Positions 48,401 through 56,907 of a DNA stretch of 64,000 nt are shown here, in pieces. Both the position numbers and the translations under genes were made by a program. The stretch comes from Streptomyces zagrosensis (GTDB taxonomy: Bacteria; Actinomycetota; Actinomycetes; Streptomycetales; Streptomycetaceae). Positions within the stretch are counted from its first letter, which is position 1, and every line of letters starts with the position of its first letter. A model generated the notes under the pieces. That model was not told the origin of the DNA. It searched no databases and saw nothing but the letters and a program-made list of their open reading frames with translations. The stretch lies in contig NZ_JACHJL010000026.1 in assembly GCF_014203645.1 (NCBI RefSeq), positions 1 to 64,000 on the forward strand, read 5' to 3'.

Positions 48401-49811
48401 CGACACCGGCCGTGTGCCGGGCGTCGGCCTCCAACTGGTCGGCGAGCGCCGCGTCCCGGCCCTCGATGAGCACGGTGATCCCGGCGCCGTGCAGGGCGGG
48501 CAGCGCCGTGCTGTCCGGGGCGGTTGCGCTCGCCGGGTCGGTGGGGATCGTCACCAGTTGGTCGAAGATCCGGGAGAACTCGACGAACTTCATCGCCGCG
48601 CCATCCACATCGAGGTCGGTAACGTGCACCCGGCTGTCCCCAAGGCCCAGCATCCGGCGCCCGTACGGCCCGCTGTCCTGCGCGTACGCCTCGAACCGCT
48701 GCCCCGCGGCGTACCGCAGACTCGTCCACGGCCGCAGCCCCTCGCCGGCGTTGAGCCCGTCGTGGGGCGGGACGAAGGACACCCGGGCCTGCCACTGGTC
48801 GGCGAGCCCGGCCGGCGGGGTGACCAGGAGGTCGATGGCGAGGCCGAAGCGCCGCAGCAGTTCCGGGTAGTCGGCGAGCAGGGCGCAGGCCGAGTGGAAG
48901 TCGAGGTCGGGCTTCTCCGGTGGGGGTGGTGGTGGGTCTGCGGTTGCGCCCGGCGTGGGGGGCCCGGAGCGGCGGTCGTAGAACCGGTACGCCTCGGCGA
49001 AACCGAGTTCTGCGTGGAAGGGCTCGTAGTCCGGGTGCGAGCGGTCGATGTAGCGGGGCCGGTAGGGGTTGTCGGCGGCTGGTGTGCCCGCCGCACCGCC
49101 GGTGGCGGCCGGTCCCCCGCCGCCCGCGGGGCGACCGATGAGGCCATCGAGGCGGCGGTACGAGGCTCCTACGGAGCGTGCGAGTGCCCTGATGGGCTCG
49201 GTGAGGGGCGCCGTCAGATCATGCGGGTATGGGTGGTCCCAACTCGGCAGGGGTTGCGGCGGCTCGAAGCCGTTGGGGCTCTCGACAGGCTCGGCCCCGG
49301 CTGGCCCTCGCGGGGCGTCGGCGAGGGGAGCGGACTGGTTCGGCGGGCCGCCGGCGCGCGCTTCCTCGCCGCCCGGGTCGGGGAACGCCCTGCGCGCGGC
49401 GGTCGCCGTCACGGCCGTCTCGTACAACCCGGTGACCTGGGTGTGGACCGCCTTGCTGGGGAACGACCGCAGCGTGAGCGGCTCCGCACTGGCCACGATG
49501 GCCGCCGTGGTGGGCGCGTTGACCTTGGTGTCGGTACGGAACAACTCCTGCCAGATCGCGCTGTCGGCCGGCGGGTAGCGGTCCGGCTGCGGGGCGGTGG
49601 ACACGGCGACGCCGGCGGCGCCCGGTGCCCGGAACTCCACCTGGAGGGCGGCTGCGTACCGGGCCAGCGTCGCGGGCCAGTCGATGAAGTTGCCGAAGGA
49701 GGCGAGTTGGGTTCCTCCGGTCAGTCGGGGGCTGACCAGCACGGTCAGCCGCAGCTTGGCGTCGGGCGTGAGCCCGTCGGGCAGGACGGTCCACCGGATC
49801 GACTCGGGCAT
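45489..49811 (-). CDS. Giant protein of unknown function, 1440 aa (second gene of orphan pair)
   Basis: I recognise no family. The protein has no signal peptide, membrane segment or Cys cluster. It is a mosaic of beta-rich stretches with many Trp, Tyr and Arg residues, joined by Pro/Gly-rich linkers at about 140-190, 225-250 and 285-300. A segment near 600-680 (YRLRARLVDLAGNGLGPDTG) looks like an immunoglobulin or fibronectin-III-type strand pattern. Around 1150-1190 there is an Arg-rich run HRQHRVTRTRRRAGVRVYV. The ATG at 49811 lies 3 bp after the stop of the upstream giant gene, with GGAAG upstream, so the two are co-translated. Codon use matches neighbouring genes and the reading frame is uninterrupted over 4.3 kb, so it is real and maintained. 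Confidence 0.85.
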   Translation of the reverse strand: MPESIRWTVLPDGLTPDAKLRLTVLVSPRLTGGTQLASFGNFIDWPATLARYAAALQVEFRAPGAAGVAVSTAPQPDRYPPADSAIWQELFRTDTKVNAPTTAAIVASAEPLTLRSFPSKAVHTQVTGLYETAVTATAARRAFPDPGGEEARAGGPPNQSAPLADAPRGPAGAEPVESPNGFEPPQPLPSWDHPYPHDLTAPLTEPIRALARSVGASYRRLDGLIGRPAGGGGPAATGGAAGTPAADNPYRPRYIDRSHPDYEPFHAELGFAEAYRFYDRRSGPPTPGATADPPPPPPEKPDLDFHSACALLADYPELLRRFGLAIDLLVTPPAGLADQWQARVSFVPPHDGLNAGEGLRPWTSLRYAAGQRFEAYAQDSGPYGRRMLGLGDSRVHVTDLDVDGAAMKFVEFSRIFDQLVTIPTDPASATAPDSTALPALHGAGITVLIEGRDAALADQLEADARHTAGVGADGAAVPAAILDAAHLVRGYRVDVGVVDDATGQVTRWQSLCARTGSYTIRRQGRPPLPIQAGPDEGHVKASTVTQDQLDARQHYVHQALFGWHGWSLAAPPPGRTIGEDNQPHIPAPEISPEFPLDTTFRPQRGSLPALRYQHTYRLRARLVDLAGNGLGPDTGTVEGTSTGPLTYGRWEPVPPPAIVPRWPFLEGESEPRLVIRSTVSDEGTPMRPDEWAMRRNREVPDHEPDSPVDGLNRQYRSFDERHLSPPKTSLQMAEQHGVYDAVFGPDKPAALRRQFFAAASREAGSYLDTKVSLPENPDRVIDLKATRQIHVAKHNARDTEPLTELPVLRGDGLSPGEYVVHDGRQLMLPYLPDVMARGLSLRGLPGAKPNEIYSFPGPWPQARPLRLKIEEGSGPPVWRGLLDRELTVFLPKAEFATVRMSCHIHRDDLETFHNWRLLTGSWLWNDPTSGLPPAKKEEITAASADGENWMITPWVALTLVHAVEKPLERPVLGELTFHRRAEATFADLSGSVRFHAKSTGRIDVNATWQEWSDDVTESAPERITGHAHVGDVTVEPGQDSRSLSGVRHEFRDTRHRNVTYTPTATTRFREYFHPAITARTELITRGGLDSTSPSGQGWSVPSTRRPEPPELSHIVPTFQWERTVDHRQHRVTRTRRRAGVRVYVKRPWFSSGDDELLAVVLDPGATTGPELPDQLVTRYGTDPVWSDTTASPSLTAANFPNAEVAATGRVLAELVGGQPATVDIAAFVPEFDERVGLWYCDIDVALGDTADGTAYFPYLRLAVARYQPHSVEPLHLSKVTTAEFTQLVPDRTVSAAMATGGTIQLELSGPVAANSVGERVGAGLPGMAASRRVLATFQRREVAGSDLSWADMGSAVTIDCAVRGGGFAWSGLLTPPAPQLLPPSVYRLRIEEYETYLTDRTTATGTITVNGTAFPVGRRLIHADHFGLAVSLLGKIVLDE

Positions 49812-49814
49812 GGC

Positions 49815-52800
49815 TCAGCTCACTTCCGCGAAGGCGGTGCAGTATTCATCGACGGGGTCGCGCCGCGCGCCGGTGACCGGGTCGGGGTAGGGGCTCATCA
49901 TCTGGGCGAAGGTGGGCGGCCGTACGGCCTCTGGGGCCGGGCCCGCCAGCGCGTCCTGGCTCTCGCCGCCGCCCACGAACGTCTTCTCGCACTCGATCGT
50001 GACGGACTGGGACCAGAAGCCGATGTGGATGCTGATGGTGATCTTGGCCCGGCCCGAGACCTTGCCGGGCTGCCAGGTCAGTTCGAGGTAGAGCTCGATG
50101 GAGGCCGAGACGATGCCGAGCACATCGACCTCTCCGCGGGCCCGGAAGTACCCGGCCAGCCGGGCCTCTCCGGAGTCGAGCTCCAGCCGGAAGTAGATCC
50201 CGGCCATCACCGACAGGCTGCCACTGGCGACGCCGAGGTTCATCGAGACCGCGGCACCGAACTCCAGCGCCGCCTCTAGGACCGCCACCCGTTTGGGGGT
50301 GAGCACGATGCCGAAGAACCCGCCGCCGCCGAGCATGGACACGGTCAGCCGGAAGGGGGCCTGCCGGGTGCAGAAGGAGAAGCCGACCTCCAGCGACTTA
50401 CCGATGAAGGGCAGGTTGAGATACGCGGCAAGGCGCAGGTTCTCCAGGCTGAACACGCCGACCGCCAAGTTGGGCAGCGGCAGCGCGTACGAGGCGACGA
50501 TGCCGCTGCTGCTGACCTGGATGCCGGGCGGATCGCTGAAGCCGTCGAAGGGGATGAGCTGGCGCAGGGTCTCCACGAAGGACAACGGGCCGATGAACTC
50601 CACGCCCCGGAAGGCCACTTCGACGTCGAGCTTCTTGCCCGCTCGGGCCGTGAAGCGGATGCGCTCGAAGTTCAACCGCATCGCGTTGAAGCTGGGCACC
50701 AGGACCAGATCGAACTCTTCGAGGCTACAGGTGACATCGGCGCCGGACGACAGGTCAGGGCGCAGCGAGCCGCGTAGGTCCACGACGAGTGAGAAGCGCC
50801 CGGTGGGCTTGCCCGGCTCGGCGTGCGGAACGAAGATGGGATCGCCCGGCGGGAAGGGCTTGATCTCCGGGTTCCACTCCAGCCGCGCGTTGATCGTCTC
50901 GGGTAGCTTCGCACCCTTGCCTGCCTTCTCCACGGCCTGCCGCAAGGACAGCACCTGCCCGGCCGAGTTGTTCCAGGTGGCGACCGTCTGCCGTACCCGG
51001 TCCAGCAGGGCGCGTACCCCCGGGTCGGCGCCGGGCGGCAGGGTGTTCAGCAGCTCGGTGAGGGCGGCGTCGAAAGCGTTGAAGGCGGTGTCGATCTGGG
51101 CCAGGTCGATGGGTCCTGGCTTGCCTGAGAGGGCTTGCGCCAGATAGGCGCCGATCACCTTGACCAGCGCCTCCGCCGTTTGCAGCACCCGCCGGCCCGC
51201 CGGTGAATAGCGTTCGGCCTCGTTCTCGATGAGGTCGCGGATGCGGCGTAGCTCGGACAGGAAGCCGGTGACGGCGTTGATGCTCTCGGTGAAGAAGTTG
51301 GGCACCTTCAGGGGCTGGTCGAGCCCGGCCTTTTTGACCAGATCGGCCAGCGGGAGGATGCCGAGCAAGTTGGCGCCCAGGAGGCCAAGGACGTCGGATG
51401 CGTGGAAGAAGTCGGTGGGTTCGAAGGTGCCGTTGGCGATCGACTCCAGCGCGTCGGCTCCGCCCGCCACGACGCCGGAGACCGGCCCCGTCTTACGGGA
51501 CAGGCCGGCCACGTCGAAGCTCGGCGCGACCAGTCCGCCGGATCGGTCGCTTTGTTTGCCGAAGTTCATGGCCAGTGGCAGATCCGGCGCACCCAGTACG
51601 GGAAGCACGTTGACGAAGACCTCGCCCAGATTGGCCTTGCGTAGCCCCTGGTCGATCTGGCTGAAGCCGGACTCGGTGAACCGCTTGGCGTAGGTCACCG
51701 GCACGGTGAAGTCGTTGCCGCTGAGCTGGCTGACCGCGGGCACCGTGACGGCGGCCCAGCGCAGTTGGGGGAAGAAATGGGTGTCGCTGAGCGAGGGGGT
51801 GTGCAGCCCCGGTGGCGCCTCCACTCCCCACACCATCTGAGCCACGTCCAAGCTGGTGTCGTCCGGCTTGAAGCTGGGGGCGAGCGCCACGGCCTGGCCG
51901 AGGAGGTCGGCCGTGGTCTCGGGGGCCGGTTCGAACGAGGCGTCGGATGCCGCCAGCGGCATCGGGGCAAGTGCGTTGTACTCGGCGACGATGGCGGCGA
52001 GTTGTCCCTGAGACCCACGGTCCTCGGTGAGGAAGAGCAGCGGCGTACGGAACTCGACGGTCCGGCCCTCGTGGTCCACGGCGGTGACCTTGAAGCGGAA
52101 GGGGGTCTCGGCCCGCGTGGCGGGGAAGAAATGGCAGGACTCGGGCGTGGGGATGTCGTTGGTGAGGTTCGGTGTGACCAGCGTGTCAATGCGCACGGAG
52201 GTGAAGGGGAACTGCACATTGGCCAGGGGGCTGGTCTCCGCCGCGCCGATGGGCAGTGCGCGCTTCACGTCGTAGGTGCGCAGCGGTTGCCGTACGACGA
52301 TGAACCGCCGCTGGAACAGATAGGCCGCGCGCGCGTCGTCGAACTTTCGCTCCGTGACCTGAATGAGGTCCGCCCGGTGCCCGAAGGGGCACAAAAAGCC
52401 GGAGAACATCACCCGGACGTAGTGGTCGCGGCCCATCGCCGCGCGGTGCCGCCACTCCGAGAGCGTGATACCGCTGGGCCGGCTCGGCCACTGGCCGAGG
52501 CTGTCGAGCCAGCCGCCCACGGCCGACAGCATGAGGGTGTCCACCGCCACAGGTAGCGGCGTAAAGGGCTGCCCCTCGGGGGTGGTCAGCCCGTCGTTGG
52601 ATGTCAGTTCGACGATCGCGTTGCGGTGGGCGGCGCTGAGCGAGGCGGTGAAGGTCTCGGGCGCGCCCGGGTCGGGGCCGCGGTCCCGGTTCCACACCGC
52701 GCGTACGGTCCGGTCCTGCGGCAGCCCGGCCCGGTGCGTGAGCCGCGTGTGCCACAGCTCGACCCGCTCGCCCGGCTCCGGGTCGATCGCTCCGCGGTGA

Positions 52801-53603
52801 ATCCACTGCGCCCGCTGCGAGGGGGAGAGCAGCAGCCGATAGGGCAGTTCGATGCCGGTGTACGGGTGGACCGGGTCGCCGAACGGGTCCTGCGGGCTGC
52901 GCCGGACCGCCGCCGGGGCGCTGACGGACGCTTCGGGTGTGGCAGCCGGTTCGGCTGTGATGACAGGTGATTCGGGTGTGCTGACGGACGATTCGGGTGC
53001 GGCGGCAGGTGGTTCGGGTGCGGTGACAGTCCGATCATGTGCGGTGACCTCGATGACGGCGCCGGCCGCTGCTGCCGCGGCGAGTGTCGCGTCGGTGCCG
53101 TAGCGGGCACTGAGCTCGGCGGTGGTACGCAGCAGCCGCACCAGCGCGGTGGCCCTGGCCGGGGCGTCTGCGTCGAGGCGATTGTCGTCCTCGGTGGCTG
53201 CCTGCGCTGGTGCGGGGCCCGCGAGCTGGATGGACGTGGTGGTATCCGGTTCGCGGGCCGCGTCCACGATGCGCAGCGGCAGGTCCCGCATGGCTTCGAG
53301 CAGGCCCGTTTCGGAGTACAAGATGGCGTCCGTTGCGCGGACCTCGAAGACGAGGACGCTTCGGCCGCTGATCAACGAGCCCACGGGGGCGTTCGCCGGC
53401 GGGGTGGGGCTCTCCTCCTGGAACGCCTCCTCGATGATGTGTTGCGGTCCGAAGGCAACGGTCAACAGCCCGTCTAGGGCCTCGTCAGCACGGACCAGAT
53501 AGCGGCGCCCCAGTCGGTTGTCGAAGACCAGTCCGACGAAACTGAACGTGAGGTCCAGCAAGTCGGTGCCGCGCAGAACGCGAAGTGGTGCCGGTGTACT
53601 CAT
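49815..53603 (-). CDS. Giant protein of unknown function, 1262 aa (first gene of orphan pair)
   Basis: I recognise no family. Start ATG 53603 has GAGGGG about 6 nt upstream; no signal peptide follows. Residues 1-200 look like a folded domain, then an Ala/Pro/Glu/Ser-rich repeat linker (about 205-255), then a long alpha/beta middle. A helical stretch lies at about 750-900 (for example ALVKVIGAYLAQALSG). The last 250 residues are alternating hydrophobic beta strands with many Gly, such as MLGGGGFFGIVLTPKRVAV and VLGIVSASIELYLELTWQPG, ending IECEKTFVG and a short tail. This ending suggests a beta-sheet assembly or lipid-contacting surface, which is inference. It is the first gene of the pair and has its own upstream spacer. 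Confidence 0.85.
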   Translation of the reverse strand: MSTPAPLRVLRGTDLLDLTFSFVGLVFDNRLGRRYLVRADEALDGLLTVAFGPQHIIEEAFQEESPTPPANAPVGSLISGRSVLVFEVRATDAILYSETGLLEAMRDLPLRIVDAAREPDTTTSIQLAGPAPAQAATEDDNRLDADAPARATALVRLLRTTAELSARYGTDATLAAAAAAGAVIEVTAHDRTVTAPEPPAAAPESSVSTPESPVITAEPAATPEASVSAPAAVRRSPQDPFGDPVHPYTGIELPYRLLLSPSQRAQWIHRGAIDPEPGERVELWHTRLTHRAGLPQDRTVRAVWNRDRGPDPGAPETFTASLSAAHRNAIVELTSNDGLTTPEGQPFTPLPVAVDTLMLSAVGGWLDSLGQWPSRPSGITLSEWRHRAAMGRDHYVRVMFSGFLCPFGHRADLIQVTERKFDDARAAYLFQRRFIVVRQPLRTYDVKRALPIGAAETSPLANVQFPFTSVRIDTLVTPNLTNDIPTPESCHFFPATRAETPFRFKVTAVDHEGRTVEFRTPLLFLTEDRGSQGQLAAIVAEYNALAPMPLAASDASFEPAPETTADLLGQAVALAPSFKPDDTSLDVAQMVWGVEAPPGLHTPSLSDTHFFPQLRWAAVTVPAVSQLSGNDFTVPVTYAKRFTESGFSQIDQGLRKANLGEVFVNVLPVLGAPDLPLAMNFGKQSDRSGGLVAPSFDVAGLSRKTGPVSGVVAGGADALESIANGTFEPTDFFHASDVLGLLGANLLGILPLADLVKKAGLDQPLKVPNFFTESINAVTGFLSELRRIRDLIENEAERYSPAGRRVLQTAEALVKVIGAYLAQALSGKPGPIDLAQIDTAFNAFDAALTELLNTLPPGADPGVRALLDRVRQTVATWNNSAGQVLSLRQAVEKAGKGAKLPETINARLEWNPEIKPFPPGDPIFVPHAEPGKPTGRFSLVVDLRGSLRPDLSSGADVTCSLEEFDLVLVPSFNAMRLNFERIRFTARAGKKLDVEVAFRGVEFIGPLSFVETLRQLIPFDGFSDPPGIQVSSSGIVASYALPLPNLAVGVFSLENLRLAAYLNLPFIGKSLEVGFSFCTRQAPFRLTVSMLGGGGFFGIVLTPKRVAVLEAALEFGAAVSMNLGVASGSLSVMAGIYFRLELDSGEARLAGYFRARGEVDVLGIVSASIELYLELTWQPGKVSGRAKITISIHIGFWSQSVTIECEKTFVGGGESQDALAGPAPEAVRPPTFAQMMSPYPDPVTGARRDPVDEYCTAFAEVS

Positions 53604-53798
53604 TGATGCCCCTCGTGCCGTGCGCTCGGGGAAGTTCGGGAGGAGAGCAAGATCGGCCACCCAATCGACAATCGGACACCATCGGCGGGCGCATCCCTTT
53701 GTCTACCGCGAACCACGCACGGGACGTAGAGGCCAAACGGGTGACATGACGCCCATGCCACGCCGGGCCGTGGGGGGCCGTGGGGCAGCCCCCCGGAG

Positions 53799-54962
53799 TC
53801 AGCGGTCGCGGCAGGCACGCTCGAAGTGCCGGGCCAGTGCGTGGAAGGACTCCTTGGTCTCCCAGTGCCAGTCGGACTCCTTGTCGTCGGGCCGTTTCCT
53901 GATGGTCTTGACGATGCTGTAGCTCGCCATGTCCAGGTCGTAGAGCGGGTCCGCGACGTGCGGAGAGTCGGGGCTGACGAAGCTGTACACCATGGCCGCG
54001 TAGAGATTCATCGACTCGAAGACGTCGAAGACTTCGCTGAGGTACGCGGCTTGAGTGCGCTCACTGCGGACCAGACCGCCCTTGATCTGCGGCGGCTCCT
54101 TGCCGTAATCCACGACGTTCCAGCCCATACCGCCTTGCTCGGGGGCGCCCTGAAAGGTGCAGGTGCCGCACTCGGAGATGGCCACCGGCTTGCCCCAGCG
54201 CTGGAACGTCAGCAGTTCCCGGACGTAGTCGGCCCGGTCACGGAAGTACGCGTAGTAGTTGACACTGACGATGTCGAACAGATTCCAGTCCACCTCCTCA
54301 TCGGCCGCCGCTCCGTACGTCAGCTCGCCACGGAAGACGGACCTGCCCACGGCCGCCGCACGGGCGATGAACGCGTGCAGTCGCCGCGCCATGAGCTCCG
54401 GGTCGTACGCGCCGCTGAGCAGGTTCTCGATGCGTTCCAGGACATCGGCGCCCGGCACGATCCCCGGTACGTAGAGCACGAACTCGCAGCCGACGCTGAG
54501 GTGCACCCGAGCGCCCTGCCGACGCAACTGTTCGGCGTGCCGGCCCGTCTCCGCGAGATGGTCGAGGATCTCTCTCGGCGGGCAGTCCCCGAGCCTTGGT
54601 TGGAGCCAGACGTGCAGCCCGCGCTCGGCGGCTTCGGTGGAGGTGGACCCGAGACGGTCGATGCCATCTCCCCAGACAGAGACGGAGCTGGCGTGCAGCT
54701 CGTCCTTGATCGCCCGGATGTCCTGACGCATCGTGGCCATGGTCCAGCCCGCGTCGGTCATGCCCTCGCCGACCTCGTAGCACACCCCCCGGTAGGTCAG
54801 GCCGCGCCGCCTGCCCGCGCCGGACGCTGGCTGCGCCGCGCCGGGCGCCGGCTGCCTCGCCGCCGCCTGGCCCGCTCCCCAGAGCGACCCCGTCGCCGCA
54901 GCGCCCCCGGCAGCCCCTGCCACGGCCAAGAACCGTGCCCGGCTGAATCCTTCGTTGCGCAC
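53799..54962 (-). CDS. Secreted TIM-barrel (glycosidase-like) protein
   Basis: A 387-residue protein. The N-terminus SRARFLAVAGAAGGAAA resembles a Tat signal (one clear Arg pair is weak) followed by a Pro/Ala-rich region. The mature part reads like a clan-A TIM barrel: YRGVCYEVGEGM, HLSVGCEFVLYVPG, FRGELTYGAA and a late strand GKPVAISECGTCTFQG with a Glu in the usual nucleophile place. I cannot see the classic Asn-Glu acid/base pair, so activity on sugars is not certain. Similar actinobacterial proteins exist with misleading abortive-infection names. The GTG at 54962 was chosen because GGAGG lies just upstream. Confidence 0.6.
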   Translation of the reverse strand: MRNEGFSRARFLAVAGAAGGAAATGSLWGAGQAAARQPAPGAAQPASGAGRRRGLTYRGVCYEVGEGMTDAGWTMATMRQDIRAIKDELHASSVSVWGDGIDRLGSTSTEAAERGLHVWLQPRLGDCPPREILDHLAETGRHAEQLRRQGARVHLSVGCEFVLYVPGIVPGADVLERIENLLSGAYDPELMARRLHAFIARAAAVGRSVFRGELTYGAAADEEVDWNLFDIVSVNYYAYFRDRADYVRELLTFQRWGKPVAISECGTCTFQGAPEQGGMGWNVVDYGKEPPQIKGGLVRSERTQAAYLSEVFDVFESMNLYAAMVYSFVSPDSPHVADPLYDLDMASYSIVKTIRKRPDDKESDWHWETKESFHALARHFERACRDR

Positions 54963-55142
54963 CGCGCCTCCCACGTGTCGGATATCCAGTGGTCGCGCCT
55001 ACGGGCGGTGCGACCTGGCTCCAGTGTGGAAAGCAGCGGCGCGGCGGGGCATCAGCCGATGGTCCACGGCCTGACAACCAAGGGATGAACAAGAGCGCCG
55101 CGTGAGCGACTTAGGTCACAGAGGTGGGCCCGGTGTGGTGTG

Positions 55143-56189
55143 TTATCGCAGTTTCTTCGCGTCCCGCACGGCCGCCGCGAGGTGCTCGATCACCGGCGCG
55201 TACCCGGCATAGCTGTACCGCTCCTCCATCGACCACGGAACGATCTGCCCCGCCCGGACCGCGGGGAGTTGGCGCCAGGTGGGCTTTTGATCGAGGTCCT
55301 TGCGGCGCATGGCGGCTGCGCGGTTGTCCATCATGATGAGGTCGGCGTGGTAGCGGTCGGCGTTCTCCCAGCTCAGGAACTCCCAAAAGCCCCACTTATC
55401 GCTCTTTTTTCCCTCCACGAACTCCACCCCGAGGTCCTTGAAGTAGTGGAGATCGCAGTACGCATCGGGGACTGCGACGTACATCTGGTCGGGGGAACCA
55501 GTCATGGCCATCACCTTCAACCCCCCATTGGCCCGGGCCGCCTCGCGCAGGGTCTCGGCCGCGCGCTCGAAGCGGGCCTTGGCCTGGGCCGGCTGCTGGG
55601 CCCGCAGATCGGCGCCGAGCGCCACCGCGAGGTCGGCGGTGCGCTCCAGCGGCTTCAGCAGGGAGCGGTGCGCACCCGCGATGCCCACCGTGCGCGCAAG
55701 GGTTTCGATCTTCTTCTGACTCTCCCCGGGTACGAACCACAGTGCTGGCGGCGGGAACATCGTGCTGACCAACAGGTCGGGCCGCAGGGCCACGTACTTC
55801 TCGATGTTGAACTGACCCCACTGCTCGCCGACGCTGGTCAGCTTGTCCAGGTCGAGGCGTCCGGCCTGCGGGTTGGGCTTGCCGTCGATTGGCTTGCTGG
55901 GCCCGAAGATGCCCGTGCATTCGATGCCGTAGTCGTACAGGGCCGCGGCGGCGCTGACGAAGGCGACGATGCGCTGCGGTCGCCGGTCCAAGGTGACGGT
56001 ACGGCCGCGGTCGTCCTTGAAGTGCCAGGCGCCATCGTCACCCTTCTGTCCGGACCCCGAACTCTTCGAGTCGCCGTTCGCGTCGTCCTTCCCACAGGCG
56101 GCGAGCAGCGGACTCAGGGCCAGGGCGCCGCCGAGGGCGAGCAGGTGTCGGCGGGAGGTCAACGGCGTGTCAGCGCGAGGGGAGCCCAT
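55143..56189 (-). CDS. Iron-siderophore ABC transporter substrate-binding lipoprotein
   Basis: A 348-residue lipoprotein. The signal ends in the lipobox LLAAC with Cys32, and a Gly/Ser/Asp-rich linker precedes the binding domain. The domain has FKDDRGRTVTLDRRPQRIVAF and the long-helix fold of FecB/FepB-type siderophore-binding proteins. It captures ferric siderophores outside the membrane. An iron box lies 31-49 bp upstream of the start, so DmdR/IdeR repression in iron-rich medium is very likely. No permease or ATPase gene is adjacent, so it must use a transporter encoded elsewhere. Confidence 0.93.
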   Translation of the reverse strand: MGSPRADTPLTSRRHLLALGGALALSPLLAACGKDDANGDSKSSGSGQKGDDGAWHFKDDRGRTVTLDRRPQRIVAFVSAAAALYDYGIECTGIFGPSKPIDGKPNPQAGRLDLDKLTSVGEQWGQFNIEKYVALRPDLLVSTMFPPPALWFVPGESQKKIETLARTVGIAGAHRSLLKPLERTADLAVALGADLRAQQPAQAKARFERAAETLREAARANGGLKVMAMTGSPDQMYVAVPDAYCDLHYFKDLGVEFVEGKKSDKWGFWEFLSWENADRYHADLIMMDNRAAAMRRKDLDQKPTWRQLPAVRAGQIVPWSMEERYSYAGYAPVIEHLAAAVRDAKKLR

Positions 56190-56219
56190 AGCGGTGCATC
56201 TCTCATCAGAGCGGAATGT

Positions 56220-56238
56220 GTAGGTGAGGCTAACCTAA
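56220..56238. promoter_or_regulatory. DmdR/IdeR iron box
   Basis: GTAGGTGAGGCTAACCTAA matches the 19-bp consensus TTAGGTTAGGCTAACCTAA at 17 positions. It lies upstream of the siderophore-binding lipoprotein gene. Confidence 0.88.
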
Positions 56239-56332
56239 CTTGCAGCGATGAGATAGCGCCGGTGAGCCGCTTCGCCGGCACAGCGGTCATTGCGGCCTTC
56301 CGGCACCGGCAGAGCTCGTGTCCTCAGTGTCC

Positions 56333-56728
56333 TCAGTACCGCTGGGTCTTTTGGCTCTCGGCTGCACGGCCGGCCTCGCCCATGCGCCGCACGGTGTCTA
56401 CCCGTTCGCTGAGGTGGTCAAGCTGCTTCTCGAACCGCTCCAGTTGGTGCTGCATCGTGTGCACGGCCTGTACGACGGCGCGGATCGTGGGGTCAAGCTC
56501 CGGGTCGGCCACGACGACACCCGGCCCCAGCAGGTTCGCCATCAAGAGCCCGCCATCGGCAAGCTGCCGGTACGCGGCCTCAACCGCCCGCGTGAGTACG
56601 CGCAACTCCGCAGCCAGGCTCTCCGGGCTGGGGAGCGCGTCACCCGGCCGGTACACCCCTTCGGTGATATCGCCGCGTACCTTCGCGACGATGTCCTCAG
56701 TCCCCAGCATCCTGCGCATCCGCTCCAT
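56333..56728 (-). CDS. Short GntR-type winged-helix protein with C-terminal coiled coil
   Basis: A 131-residue protein. Residues 8-75 are a GntR winged helix: VRGDITEGVYRPGDALPSPESLAAEL and the recognition part TRAVEAAYRQLADGGLL. There is no ligand-binding domain; instead the C-terminal third (about 85-120) is a helix with heptad-like spacing (VQAVHTMQHQLERFEKQLDHL) likely to dimerise. Such short proteins are common in Streptomyces and often act within larger regulatory sets. The ATG at 56728 lacks a strong ribosome-binding site; the ATG at 56719 is an alternative. Target genes unknown. Confidence 0.8.
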   Translation of the reverse strand: MERMRRMLGTEDIVAKVRGDITEGVYRPGDALPSPESLAAELRVLTRAVEAAYRQLADGGLLMANLLGPGVVVADPELDPTIRAVVQAVHTMQHQLERFEKQLDHLSERVDTVRRMGEAGRAAESQKTQRY

Positions 56729-56872
56729 ACCGAGAACGTAACCAGTGATCAGCCGTTTTGTCTGCGAGCCACGATGCTGTCAGCAACGGCGCGCGGTGGT
56801 CAGCTCCGGTACTCCCCCGCGGCGGCGGTCGCGATCGAGCAGGGCGCCCCAGTCGGGTCCGACAGCGTGCTT

Positions 56873-56894
56873 GACCTCAACTGGACTTGAGGTC
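56873..56894. promoter_or_regulatory. MerR-type palindrome
   Basis: GACCTCAA-CTGGAC-TTGAGGTC is a perfect 8-bp inverted repeat, with TTGACC overlapping its left end as a possible -35. This is the layout of MerR-family operators. It ends 13 bp before the start codon of the esterase-like gene; no merR gene is adjacent and no good -10 follows. Confidence 0.5.
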
Positions 56895-56907
56895 AGAAGG
56901 TGGCCCC

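Noticed and set aside
47337..50279. Very long plus-strand open frame (980 codons) opposite the giant protein genes
   Set aside because: It is antisense to two well-supported frames, has Gln/Arg/Gly/His-rich low-information sequence and no ribosome-binding site. Long antisense frames are common in high-GC DNA.
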